Source: Pseudomonas fluorescens (lineage in GTDB: Bacteria > Pseudomonadota > Gammaproteobacteria > Pseudomonadales > Pseudomonadaceae). Taken from it: 64,000 nucleotides of DNA. The stretch is from assembly GCF_002022275.1 (NCBI RefSeq), contig NZ_MSDF01000054.1, positions 1 to 64,000 of the forward strand. The letters are read 5' to 3'. The translations under genes were made by a program, and so were the position numbers. Of this stretch, positions 52,485 through 61,393 are shown piece after piece. Positions within the stretch are counted from its first letter, which is position 1, and the number at the start of each line of letters is the position of its first letter. The notes under the pieces were generated by a model that ran no database searches, had not been told where the DNA came from, and was given only the letters and a program-made list of their open reading frames with translations.

Positions 52485-54860
52485 TCAGTGGGCAAACAAC
52501 GAATTGCCCTTCTGCCCCGCCAGTTTTTCAGGCTTGATCAGGAACCGCGCCAGTGCCGGCAGCAGCCACAGCGCCCCGAACATGTTCCACAGCAGCATGA
52601 AGGTCAGCATCAGGCCCATGTCAGCCTGGAACTTGATGGCCGAGAAAATCCAGGTACACACGCCAATCGCCAGGCACAGGCCGGTGAACAGCACGGCTTT
52701 ACCGGTGGATTTGAGCGTCTGGTAATAGGCCTCTTGCAGCGGCAAACCGGCGCGCAGGAAACTTTCCAGGCGGCTGTAGATGTAGATGCCGTAATCCACG
52801 CCAATCCCCACACCCAGCGCCACTACCGGCAGGGTCGCCACCTTGACGCCGATGCCCATGAACGCCATCAACGCGTTGCCCAGCACCGAGGTCAGTACCA
52901 GCGGCAGCACAATGCACAGAGTCGCCGCCCAGGAGCGGAAAGTGATCATGCACATGGTCGCCACGCACAGGTACACGAGGATCAGGATGGTCAGTTCCGA
53001 TTCCTTGATCACCTCATTCGTCGCGGCTTCGATCCCGGCGTTACCGGCGGCGAGGATGAATTCCAGGCCGTCCTTGTTATTTTCCCTGGCGAAGTCCTGC
53101 ACCGCATGCACCGCGCGGTCGAGGGTTTCGGCCTTGTGGTCATTGAGGAACACCAGCACCGGTGCCAGCGAGCAATTGTTGTTGTACAGGCCGTCGGCAC
53201 GGGCGATGGAGTTGTTCAGCACATCGGGGTTGCGCGACAGGGTTTCCCATTTCAGGTTGCCTTCGTTCATGCCCTTGATCATCTGCTTGGACACGGTCAC
53301 CAGCGAAATTGCTGACTGCACGCCCTCGGTGTTTTGCATCTTCCACATCAACTGGTCGATCGGCGCCATGGCTTCGTAACGCGAACAGCCTTCGGCTTTC
53401 GTCTTGACCATCACCACCAGCACGTCGGAGCTGGTGGAGTAGTTGCTGATGATGAAGTTGTTGTCTTTGTTGTAGCGCGAGTCCGGACGCAGTTCCGGCG
53501 CGCCCTGGTCGAGGTCGCCGATTTTCAGGTTCTGGCTGTACCAGAGGCCGCCACCAAAGGCGATCAGCGCCAAGGCAATCGAGACCGGTGCGACTTTCGG
53601 GCTGGCGAACTTGGACAACAGGCGCCAGAACGGGTGTTCGCGGTGCGCGTCTTTCTTGCTTTTGGCGATGGCACGCTTGCTGATGCCCACATAGGAGATG
53701 GCGACGGGCAGCAGGATCAGGTTGGTGAACACAATCACCGCCACGCCGATGGACGCGCCGATGGCCAGTTCGCGGATCACACCGATGTCGATGATCAGCA
53801 GCGTAATAAAGCCCACGGCATCGGCCAGGATCGCGATCATCCCCGGCAGGAACAGTTGCCGGAACGTGCGCCGCGCCGCCGTCAGCGCGTTATCGGCTTC
53901 ACTGGACTGCAGCGCGATACCGTTGATCTTCTGCACACCGTGGGAAATACCGATGGCGAAAATCAGGAACGGCACCAGCATCGAATACGGATCGAGGCCG
54001 AAACCGAAAAAGTGCATCAGCCCCAGCTGCCAGATCACCGCCACCAATGTGGTGCTCAACACGGCGATGGTGCTGCGCAGGCAGTTGGTGAACCACAGCA
54101 GCAGAATCAGGGTGATGACAAAGGCAATGCCGAAGAACATCACCACCATGACCAGACCATCGATCAGGTCGCCGACCTTCTTGGCGAACCCGACAATGTG
54201 GATCTTGATGTTGGGGTTCTGTGCTTCGAACTTGTCACGAATCTTGTCTTCGAGTTCGTGGGAGAACTTGCGGTAGTCCAGCGCCAGCAACTTGCCCTGA
54301 TCCTGCGGGTCCGGGTAGGACTCCAGCAGCGGGATATCCACGATGCTCGACTTGAAGTCGTTGGAGACCAAGCGCCCTACTTGCCCGGACTTGAGCACGT
54401 TGTTGCGCAGTTGATCGAGACTTTCCGGCGAGCCGTTGTAGCTTTGCGGGATGACTTCACCGCCGGCAAAACCTTCTTCGGTCACCTCGGTCCAGCGCAC
54501 GCTGGGGCTCCACAGCGACTTGAGGCCTGAGCGGTCGACGCCGGAAATGTAGAACACCTCGTCGTTGATCTGACGCAGGGTCTCCATGTACTCCTTGCTG
54601 AAAATGTCGCCGTCCTTGGCTTCCACCGAAATGCGCACCGTGTTGCCCAGGTTCGCCAGGTCGTTGCGGTGTTCCATCATCTTTTCAATGAAGGGGTGCT
54701 TGAGGGGGATCATTTTTTCAAAGCTGGTGGACGGGCGAATCAACGTCGCCTGCCAAAACAGGAAAATGCTCACCAGCAGGCAGATGACGATCACTGCCGG
54801 GCGGTTATTGAAGATCAGGCGCTCAAGAAAGGTCGCTTTATCGTTGTGATGACTGCTCAT
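52485..54860 (-). CDS. MMPL/RND-family transporter
   Basis: 791 residues with the RND half-size layout: helix 1 near residue 20, a large periplasmic loop, five helices at about 225-400, a second loop, and five helices at about 625-775. GISHGVQKINGIALQSSE and GVGIGVDYGIYIYSRLESF mark the two conserved sterol-sensing/MMPL helix-4 regions with the DYG acid. Related proteins move lipids or hydrophobic compounds. It follows the YCF48-like gene in an operon (15-base gap). DUF1302 and DUF1329 genes usually accompany this pair but are absent here. Confidence 0.87.
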   Translation of the reverse strand: MSSHHNDKATFLERLIFNNRPAVIVICLLVSIFLFWQATLIRPSTSFEKMIPLKHPFIEKMMEHRNDLANLGNTVRISVEAKDGDIFSKEYMETLRQINDEVFYISGVDRSGLKSLWSPSVRWTEVTEEGFAGGEVIPQSYNGSPESLDQLRNNVLKSGQVGRLVSNDFKSSIVDIPLLESYPDPQDQGKLLALDYRKFSHELEDKIRDKFEAQNPNIKIHIVGFAKKVGDLIDGLVMVVMFFGIAFVITLILLLWFTNCLRSTIAVLSTTLVAVIWQLGLMHFFGFGLDPYSMLVPFLIFAIGISHGVQKINGIALQSSEADNALTAARRTFRQLFLPGMIAILADAVGFITLLIIDIGVIRELAIGASIGVAVIVFTNLILLPVAISYVGISKRAIAKSKKDAHREHPFWRLLSKFASPKVAPVSIALALIAFGGGLWYSQNLKIGDLDQGAPELRPDSRYNKDNNFIISNYSTSSDVLVVMVKTKAEGCSRYEAMAPIDQLMWKMQNTEGVQSAISLVTVSKQMIKGMNEGNLKWETLSRNPDVLNNSIARADGLYNNNCSLAPVLVFLNDHKAETLDRAVHAVQDFARENNKDGLEFILAAGNAGIEAATNEVIKESELTILILVYLCVATMCMITFRSWAATLCIVLPLVLTSVLGNALMAFMGIGVKVATLPVVALGVGIGVDYGIYIYSRLESFLRAGLPLQEAYYQTLKSTGKAVLFTGLCLAIGVCTWIFSAIKFQADMGLMLTFMLLWNMFGALWLLPALARFLIKPEKLAGQKGNSLFAH

Positions 54861-54875
54861 TCTTTCCCCGCCTTC

Positions 54876-55931
54876 TTATTGTTTTGTCGGTTCGGCGCCG
54901 GTGGGCGCGGCAATACGAACGCCACCCTGCCCGGCCAGAATCAAGTTGCCATTGCCCGCCGAGGTCACCGCCGACAGCGAAATACGGTCGGGACGGTTGA
55001 ACACGCTGAAAGTCTGGCCATCGTCGTGGCTGACCACCACGCTGCCGCCGTTGCCGACGACAACAATCGAACCGTCCTCCAGCAAGGTAGCGCCCGACAA
55101 GCCAAACTCCAGCGCTCCGCGCGCCGCGTTCAACTCAACTTGCTCCCAGGTCGTTCCAAAATCCGTGGAACGGTAAAGATTGCCGCGCAAACCATAGGCC
55201 AGCAGGGTGTGCGGCTGCGCCGTGCTGACGACGCCAAACAGCGATCCCTCATAGGGGCCTTCGATTTTTTCCCAGGTCTGGCCGTCATCGCTGGAGCGGA
55301 ACATGCTGCCCTGTTCACCCACAATGAACAGGCCGGCGTCTTTGATGTGGGCGATGGCGTTGAGGTGAAACTGGTCTTCGTTGTCCAGGCGGTCGCTGAC
55401 GTCTGCCCAGGTTTTGCCGCCGTCGGTGGTTTCGATCAGCGCACCGTAGGCGCCCACGGCCAGGCCGTGTTCGGCGTCCTTGAACCAGATGTCGAGCAAT
55501 GGTGCTTCGCGCTTGAGGTCTTGATATTGCTGGGTCCAGGTGGCACCGCCGTCTGCGCTGGCAAGGATTTGCGCATCGTGGCCTACCGCCCAACCGTGTT
55601 TGTCATCGACAAAAAATACCGCCGTGAGCAACTGTCGGGTGGGGACTTTGGCTTGAGTCCAGGAACTGCCCTGGTCATCGGAATAGAGGATGTGCCCGCG
55701 ATCGCCCACGGCCACCAGCCGAGCGCCTGCGTGGACGACATCGATCATCAGGCCTTTGGCGGCCTTGGGGGACTCAATCGCAAACGCAGGCGTTGCGACG
55801 GTATCGCTGGCTGCCAGCACAGGCATCGCCAACACGGCACCTGCCAGCAGCGAGAGCGCTGTGGCCAGCCACGCAACCCTGCGTGCGGCGCGCGGGCGGC
55901 AAACAACCCAACCCATGACAGGCTCACTCAT
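54876..55931 (-). CDS. YCF48-like exported beta-propeller protein
   Basis: About 351 residues. N-terminal membrane segment or signal (ARRVAWLATALSLLAGAVLAMPVLA) followed by repeated blades of the YCF48/photosystem-assembly type: GDRGHILYSDDQGSSWTQ, GHDAQILASADGGATWTQQ, GAYGALIETTDGGKTWADV, GEQGSMFRSSDDGQTWEKI, GLRGNLYRSTDFGTTWEQV. I start it at MSEPVMGW, behind GGGGAGAAAGG. In Pseudomonas such proteins sit with MMPL transporters, presumably as periplasmic partners. It is divergent from the oxidoreductase gene. Confidence 0.85.
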   Translation of the reverse strand: MSEPVMGWVVCRPRAARRVAWLATALSLLAGAVLAMPVLAASDTVATPAFAIESPKAAKGLMIDVVHAGARLVAVGDRGHILYSDDQGSSWTQAKVPTRQLLTAVFFVDDKHGWAVGHDAQILASADGGATWTQQYQDLKREAPLLDIWFKDAEHGLAVGAYGALIETTDGGKTWADVSDRLDNEDQFHLNAIAHIKDAGLFIVGEQGSMFRSSDDGQTWEKIEGPYEGSLFGVVSTAQPHTLLAYGLRGNLYRSTDFGTTWEQVELNAARGALEFGLSGATLLEDGSIVVVGNGGSVVVSHDDGQTFSVFNRPDRISLSAVTSAGNGNLILAGQGGVRIAAPTGAEPTKQ

Positions 55932-56141
55932 AGACCTTTCTCCCCATTTATTATTGTTAGGTCGTCTTGCCATCCCGGGCCCTGAAACCTGCAATCTAGA
56001 GCGCCTGGAGGAAGCAGGGGCCATCCTATCGGGGTTTCGAATCGTCTGACAATCGGCGCTACGTTATCTTTTGTTAACTGACGGGCTTTCGTCACGGGCT
56101 GAATATAGCTGCATTCGTCAGGCTGATTGCGCCCACAGAAA

Positions 56142-56184
56142 TGAATATTTGTTCCATCTATTGAAGTTAGGGAATTTTTATTCC
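56142..56184 (+). promoter_or_regulatory. Tandem RpiR-type (GGAA-N6-TTCC) sites
   Basis: GGAA-TTTTTA-TTCC at 56171-56184 is a perfect match to the GGAA-N6-TTCC site known for RpiR-type IolR. TGAA-TATTTG-TTCC at 56142-56155 is a near match, with centres 29 bases apart. Both lie just before the oxidoreductase start at 56228. Confidence 0.5.
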
Positions 56185-56227
56185 ATTAATAGCCTTCCTG
56201 AAAACAATAATCCAAAGGACCACGGCG

Positions 56228-57343
56228 ATGCGTGAACTCGGAATCGGCTTGATCGGCACAGGCTTTATGGGGCGCGCCCATGCGCTGGCATTCAATAACG
56301 CTCGGGCGGTATTCGAACTGCCGGTTACCCTCAAGCTGGCTGCCCTGGCCGATGCCGACACCGAACGCGCACAGCGTTGCGCCACGGCCTGGGGGTTTGC
56401 CCAGGCCCATGGCGACTGGCAAGCGTTGATCAATGACCCGAAGGTCGACGTCGTCGCGATCACCACACCCAACCACTTGCACTACCCCATGGCGATGGCT
56501 GCCATCGCAGCGGGCAAGGCGGTGTACTGCGAAAAACCGCTGGCCGTCAGCCTGCAGCAAGCCGACGCCATGCGCCGCGCCGCGAGTGACGCAGGTGTGG
56601 TGACGCGGGTCGGCTACAACTATCAGCACAACCCGATGATCACGCTTGCCCGGCAGATGATTGCCAACGGCGAGCTGGGTGAAATCATCAGCTTCCAGGG
56701 TGAATTCAGTGAAGACTTTATGGCTGACCCGGCCTCGCCGTGGTCATGGCGCTGTGAAGTGGAACATGCCGGTGGTGCGCTGGCGGACCTGGGCAGCCAC
56801 CTGCTGTCGATGGCGCGTTACCTGGTCGGTGATGTGGTCAGCGTGTGCGCCGACACCCAGACCGTGCATGCCCAGCGCCCCGCCATAAAGGGCAGCAACG
56901 ACCTCAAACCCATCGCCGTGGATGACCAGGTACACGCCCTGCTGCGTTTTGCCAACGGCGCGCGCGGTACGGTGAGCAGCAGTTGGCTCAAGCACGGCTA
57001 CAAGAACCATCTGAGTTTCGAAATCAGCGGCACGAAAGGCACCCTGGCCTTCGATCAGGAACGCTTGAATGAACTGCGTGTGTGCCGGGTCGGTCAGGAC
57101 GGTTTCCAGCGCCTGCTCGCCGGCCCTGCCCTGCCGGGTTACGCGGCGTTCAGCCCGGCTGCGGGGCATCAGTTGGGGTACAACGAGCTGAAGACGCTGG
57201 AGGTGCAAGAGTTGATCATGGCGCTGGCGGGCCAGGGCGCAGACGGCACTGACTTCGAGGCGGCGTGGGCGGTGGAGCGGTTGGCGACGGCGATTCGTGT
57301 GGCGGCCAAAGAGGAGCGCTGGGTCCAAGTGGACGCTGTCTAA
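56228..57343 (+). CDS. Gfo/Idh/MocA-family oxidoreductase
   Basis: NAD(P)-dependent sugar or polyol dehydrogenase of 371 residues. Rossmann loop GLIGTGFMGRAHALAF, then TTPNHLHYPMAMAAIAAGKAVYCEKPLAV with the catalytic Lys in EKP, and GGALADLGSHLLSMARYLVGD with the active-site Asp/His pair. Closest in look to inositol- or glycoside-dehydrogenase members. AAAGGACC precedes the ATG. Upstream RpiR-type sites suggest sugar-phosphate or inositol-type control. No transporter is adjacent. Confidence 0.87.
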   Translation: MRELGIGLIGTGFMGRAHALAFNNARAVFELPVTLKLAALADADTERAQRCATAWGFAQAHGDWQALINDPKVDVVAITTPNHLHYPMAMAAIAAGKAVYCEKPLAVSLQQADAMRRAASDAGVVTRVGYNYQHNPMITLARQMIANGELGEIISFQGEFSEDFMADPASPWSWRCEVEHAGGALADLGSHLLSMARYLVGDVVSVCADTQTVHAQRPAIKGSNDLKPIAVDDQVHALLRFANGARGTVSSSWLKHGYKNHLSFEISGTKGTLAFDQERLNELRVCRVGQDGFQRLLAGPALPGYAAFSPAAGHQLGYNELKTLEVQELIMALAGQGADGTDFEAAWAVERLATAIRVAAKEERWVQVDAV

Positions 57344-57361
57344 CCCCCAACACTGACCCCT

Positions 57362-57448
57362 GTGGGAGCTGGCTTGCCTGCGATAGCGGTGGGTCAGCTG
57401 GCACATTTGTTACTGATGCACAGCTATCGCAGGCAAGCCAGCTCCCAC
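57362..57448. repeat. REPIN
   Basis: Inverted REP pair between the convergent oxidoreductase and fatty-acid ligase genes. Confidence 0.9.
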
Positions 57449-57466
57449 AGGAAATGGTGTCGATTC

Positions 57467-59170
57467 TTAGCGCAGCGCCCGCCTCAGCACTTTGCCCACG
57501 GTGGTCTTGGGCAATTCCATCGTCCGAAACTCCACATACCTGGGCACCTTGTACCCCGTCAGGTATTCCCGGCAATGCGCAAGGAGTTGCTCCTGCGTCA
57601 GGTTCGGGTCCTTGCGCACGACGATGATCTTGACCTTCTCCCCCGTCACGCCATCTTCCACACCGATCGCCGCCACTTCCCCCACGCCCGGGTGCAACGC
57701 CACCACGTCCTCAATCTCGTTGGGGTACACGTTGAAACCCGAGACCAGAATCAGGTCTTTTTTGCGGTCTACCAGGCGGATATAGCCACGCTCGTCCATC
57801 ACGCCGATATCCCCGGTCGACAACCAGCCCTCACGGTCCAGCACTTCAGCCGTTTCCTTGGGGCGTTTCCAGTAACCCTGCATCACCTGCGGGCCGCGCA
57901 CTTGAAGCTCGCCCCTTTCACCGATATCGGCCAACTGGCCATCCTCGCGAATAAAGCGCACCCAGGTCGACGGCAACGGCACGCCGATGCTGCCGGTGAA
58001 TTCCATCTCGCGCATGCGCGAGATGTCGATAGGGCTGATGCTCACCACCGGCGAGCACTCGGTCAGCCCGTAGCCTTCGATGATCGGCAGCCCGGTGACT
58101 TCTTTCCAGCGTTTGGCCACCGCAGTGTGGGTGGCCATACCCCCGGCTATTACCATGCGCAGGTCGGAAAAATCCCGCGCACAGAATTCCTTGTTCTCGA
58201 GCAAGCCGTTAAACAACGTGTTGACCCCGGCGATGCCGTTGAAACGCTCTTTGCGCAGGATCATCTGCACACGTTTCACGTCACGCGGGTTGGCAATCAG
58301 GATATTGCGCCCGCCCAGGCACATGAACATCAGGCAATTCACCGTCAAGGAAAAGATGTGGTACAGCGGCAGCAAGGTGACGTTGGTTTCCTGCTTGCCC
58401 TGGTCGAGTTGGTCGCCGACCCAGGCCTTGGCTTGCAGCAGGTTGGCGATGATATTGCGGTGACTGAGCATCACGCCCTTGGCGTCCCCCGTGGTGCCGC
58501 CGGTGTATTGCAAAAAGGCCAGGTCATCCAGGGCCATGGCCACCGGAAAGTGGTTCAGCGCCCGCCCCTGCTTGAGCACCTGATTGAAGCGCACGGCGCC
58601 GCGCAGGTTAAACGCAGGCACTTGTTTCTGCACACGGCGCAGGATGAAGTTCATCGCCGCACCTTTGAAGGTGCCGAGCAAATCGCCGATGGCTGCCACT
58701 ACCACGCGCTTGACGCTGCTGCCGTCGATAACTTTTTCCAGGGTGTGGGCAAAGTTTTCGAAGATCACTACCGTTTCGGCTTCGCTGTCCTTGAGCAAAT
58801 GCTTGAGCTCATGGGAGGTGTACAGCGGGTTGACGTTGACCACCACTGCACCGGCCAGAATCGTGCCGAGCAGGCAGATGGGATACTGCAGGCAGTTGGG
58901 CATCATCAGCGCGACTCGATCGCCCTTCTTCACGCCCTGGCCCTGCAGCCACGCGGCAAACGCGACGCCTTGCACCTGCCAATCGGCATAGGTCATTTCG
59001 GTGCCGATGCTGACATAGGCAACCCGGTCGCGGAACTTCTCCAGGTGCTCCAGGAACACCTCGCGCAACGACGGGTACGCCTCGATCCCGGCCTCAATGT
59101 CCGCCGGCACGCCAGGCAGGTAAGCGTTCAACCAGACCCGTTCGGTGTGTTCCAGGCTTACAGCGTTCAT
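57467..59170 (-). CDS. Long-chain acyl-CoA ligase (FadD-like AMP-binding protein)
   Basis: Adenylate-forming enzyme of 567 residues that activates fatty acids to acyl-CoA. P-loop LQYTGGTTGDAKGVMLSHRN, GYGLTECSPVVS, the ATP motif WLSTGDIGVMDERGYIRLVDRKKDLI and C-terminal Lys in LPKTTVGKVLRRALR. I start it at MNAVSLEH, six bases after GGAG; the upstream frame overlaps the thiolase end. Last gene of a minus-strand acyl-CoA cluster, 34 bases after the thiolase. Confidence 0.9.
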   Translation of the reverse strand: MNAVSLEHTERVWLNAYLPGVPADIEAGIEAYPSLREVFLEHLEKFRDRVAYVSIGTEMTYADWQVQGVAFAAWLQGQGVKKGDRVALMMPNCLQYPICLLGTILAGAVVVNVNPLYTSHELKHLLKDSEAETVVIFENFAHTLEKVIDGSSVKRVVVAAIGDLLGTFKGAAMNFILRRVQKQVPAFNLRGAVRFNQVLKQGRALNHFPVAMALDDLAFLQYTGGTTGDAKGVMLSHRNIIANLLQAKAWVGDQLDQGKQETNVTLLPLYHIFSLTVNCLMFMCLGGRNILIANPRDVKRVQMILRKERFNGIAGVNTLFNGLLENKEFCARDFSDLRMVIAGGMATHTAVAKRWKEVTGLPIIEGYGLTECSPVVSISPIDISRMREMEFTGSIGVPLPSTWVRFIREDGQLADIGERGELQVRGPQVMQGYWKRPKETAEVLDREGWLSTGDIGVMDERGYIRLVDRKKDLILVSGFNVYPNEIEDVVALHPGVGEVAAIGVEDGVTGEKVKIIVVRKDPNLTQEQLLAHCREYLTGYKVPRYVEFRTMELPKTTVGKVLRRALR

Positions 59171-59204
59171 GGCAGTCTCCTTGTTGTTATTTTTTTTGGT
59201 CAGG

Positions 59205-60503
59205 CTATTTTTCGACGATAGCGGTAATGCCCAGCCCGCCCGCCGCACAGATCGAAATCAGGCCGCGCCCGCCGCCATTGGCGTGGATGATTTTGGCCAG
59301 CGCTGCGAGTTGCCGCCCGCCGGTAGCGGCGAAGGGGTGGCCGCAGCCGAGGGAGCCGCCGTTGACGTTCATTTTGGCGCGGTCGATGGGCCCCAACGGC
59401 GCGTCCAGGCCGAGACGGTCTCGGCAATAATCGGCGTCTTCCCAGGCCTTGAGCGTGCACAGCACTTGGGCGGCGAAGGCTTCGTGGATTTCAAAGAAGT
59501 CAAAATCGGCAAAGCTCAGGCCCTCACGCTTGAGCATGCGCGGCACGGCGTAGGCCGGCGCCATCAGCAGGCCTTCGGTGCCGTCGACAAAGTTAACCGC
59601 CGCCGTTTCGCCGGTACGCAGGTAGGCCAGCACCGGCCAACCGTGTTCGGCAGCCCATTCTTCACTGGCCAGCAGCACCACCGAGGCGCCGTCGGTCAAA
59701 GGGGTGGAGTTGCCCGCCGTGAGCGTGCCGTTTTGCCGGTCGTAAGCAGGCGACAGGCCCGCGAGCTTTTCCAGGCTGGCATCGCTGCGCAGGTTATTGT
59801 CGCGGGCCAGGCCGCGATGGGGGCTGATCAGGTCATCAAAGAACCCGCGTGTGTACGCCGCGTCCAGGCGCTGGTGGCTGGTGAGGGTCAGCTCGTCCTG
59901 GGCCAGCCGCTTGATCTGCCAGCGCTTGGCCATTTCTTCGCAATGCTCGCCCATGGACAACCCCGTGCGGGGCTCGCCGTTGCGCGGCAGCAACGGCTTG
60001 AAAAACATCGACGGGCGCACCTTCAACAAGGCCTTGAGTTTATCGCCCATGCCCTTGGCGCGATTGGCCGCGAGCAGGCTGTGGCGCAGGGCTTCATTGA
60101 TGCCGATGGGCGCGTCGGAGGTGGTGTCGGCTCCGCCGGCAATGCCCACTTCGATCTGGCCGAGGGCGATTTTATTGGCCACCAGCAGCGCGGCTTCAAG
60201 GCCGGTGCCGCACGCCTGCTGTACGTCGTAAGCCGGTGTATCCGGGGACAAGGTGGTCGAGAGCAGTGACTCGCGCGCCAGGTTGAAATCCCGTGAATGC
60301 TTGATCACCGCACCCGCGGCAAACTCGCCCAGGCGCTGACCGTGCAGGTTGAAACGGCCGATCAGGCCCTGCAAGGCGGCCACCAGCAAATCCTGATTAC
60401 TGTCGTGGGCGTACACCGTGTTGGAGCGGGCAAAGGGTATGCGGTTGCCGCCGATAATCGCCACGCGGCGGGTCGGGGCCGGGTTGAAGCTGTAGTCACT
60501 CAT
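59205..60503 (-). CDS. Acetyl-CoA C-acyltransferase (thiolase, FadI/FadA2-like)
   Basis: Thiolase of 432 residues. Nucleophilic Cys in DVQQACGTGLEAALL, second active site FEIHEAFAAQVL and C-terminal Cys in GGSLGCGHPFAATGGRQL. The length is that of the FadI/FadA2 branch, longer than the usual 390-400, with the extra segment around KGMGDKLKALLKVRP. Its ATG overlaps the MaoC stop by ATGA. Cleaves 3-ketoacyl-CoA, probably with the neighbouring reductase and hydratase. Confidence 0.9.
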   Translation of the reverse strand: MSDYSFNPAPTRRVAIIGGNRIPFARSNTVYAHDSNQDLLVAALQGLIGRFNLHGQRLGEFAAGAVIKHSRDFNLARESLLSTTLSPDTPAYDVQQACGTGLEAALLVANKIALGQIEVGIAGGADTTSDAPIGINEALRHSLLAANRAKGMGDKLKALLKVRPSMFFKPLLPRNGEPRTGLSMGEHCEEMAKRWQIKRLAQDELTLTSHQRLDAAYTRGFFDDLISPHRGLARDNNLRSDASLEKLAGLSPAYDRQNGTLTAGNSTPLTDGASVVLLASEEWAAEHGWPVLAYLRTGETAAVNFVDGTEGLLMAPAYAVPRMLKREGLSFADFDFFEIHEAFAAQVLCTLKAWEDADYCRDRLGLDAPLGPIDRAKMNVNGGSLGCGHPFAATGGRQLAALAKIIHANGGGRGLISICAAGGLGITAIVEK

Positions 60504-61390
60504 CGACAGGTCTCATTCCAGACAAACAGGCCGCGCATGTGCGGTTTATCACCGGCGACAGTGCGCACTTCGAATTCACGGCGCGGGCCGTTCGTGGGGT
60601 GGTTCCACAGGGTGACTTGGCCGGGGAGGAAAATTGGCAGTTTGAAATCGCAATGCGCTTCGGCCACCGCCAGCCCACCCGGCGATTGCCAGGCGGCCAG
60701 CGCACGGCCCAGGGTCCACATGCCATGGGCGATGGCGCGGCGAAAGCCAAATAGTTTTGCGCCGATCACTGAGGTGTGAATCGGGTTGAAGTCCCCCGAT
60801 ACCCTGGCAAACCGTCGGCCCAGGTCGGCTGGCAACACCCAGCGCTGAGTGCGCAACAGGCCTTCTTCTTGCAAGGGCAGCGTGTCATTCCACGCCTCTC
60901 CGGTCGGATTTTTTACGTCACGGCGCAGGTAAAGGCTGTCGCTTTCCCACGCCAGCGCGCCTGCGCTGTAGGCCCGAGTCGCAATACTCAGCGCCTGGCC
61001 CTTGGGATGCGCCACCCAACGCTCGCAAAACACTTCCAGACGCAGGGCCTGGCCCTCCTCCAGTCGCTGATGCTGACGAATGCGATTGGCCAGGTGCACC
61101 ATGCCGCTGGCCGGGTACGGAAACGTCGGCCGGGTTAGCAGCATCAGGTGCAAGGGGAACGCCAGTACGTGCGGGTAGGACAACGGCACGCGCTGCTCGC
61201 GCCGAAACCCGCAGGCACGGCCATACGCCGCGATCCCGCTGGCCGACAGCTCCACGGCCGAGCGCACCAGGCGTTCCACCGGTAGCGAAGGCGCTGCGTC
61301 GAGCTTGGGTTTGCGTAAGCCGCGCACGCCGTCCAGCAGCAGCTGTGTGCGCGACGGTGGCGGGTCGATGATCTGCGTCACGTAGTCCAT
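60500..61390 (-). CDS. MaoC-type (R)-hydratase/dehydratase
   Basis: 296 residues, double hot-dog fold. The C-terminal half has the hydratase-2 motif SGDFNPIHTSVIGAKLFGFRRAIAHGMWTLG, with catalytic Asp and His. The N-terminal half is a degenerate hot-dog. Similar in size and layout to mycobacterial HtdX. Lies three bases after the reductase gene and overlaps the thiolase gene. Confidence 0.88.
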   Translation of the reverse strand: MDYVTQIIDPPPSRTQLLLDGVRGLRKPKLDAAPSLPVERLVRSAVELSASGIAAYGRACGFRREQRVPLSYPHVLAFPLHLMLLTRPTFPYPASGMVHLANRIRQHQRLEEGQALRLEVFCERWVAHPKGQALSIATRAYSAGALAWESDSLYLRRDVKNPTGEAWNDTLPLQEEGLLRTQRWVLPADLGRRFARVSGDFNPIHTSVIGAKLFGFRRAIAHGMWTLGRALAAWQSPGGLAVAEAHCDFKLPIFLPGQVTLWNHPTNGPRREFEVRTVAGDKPHMRGLFVWNETCR

Positions 61391-61393
61391 GGC

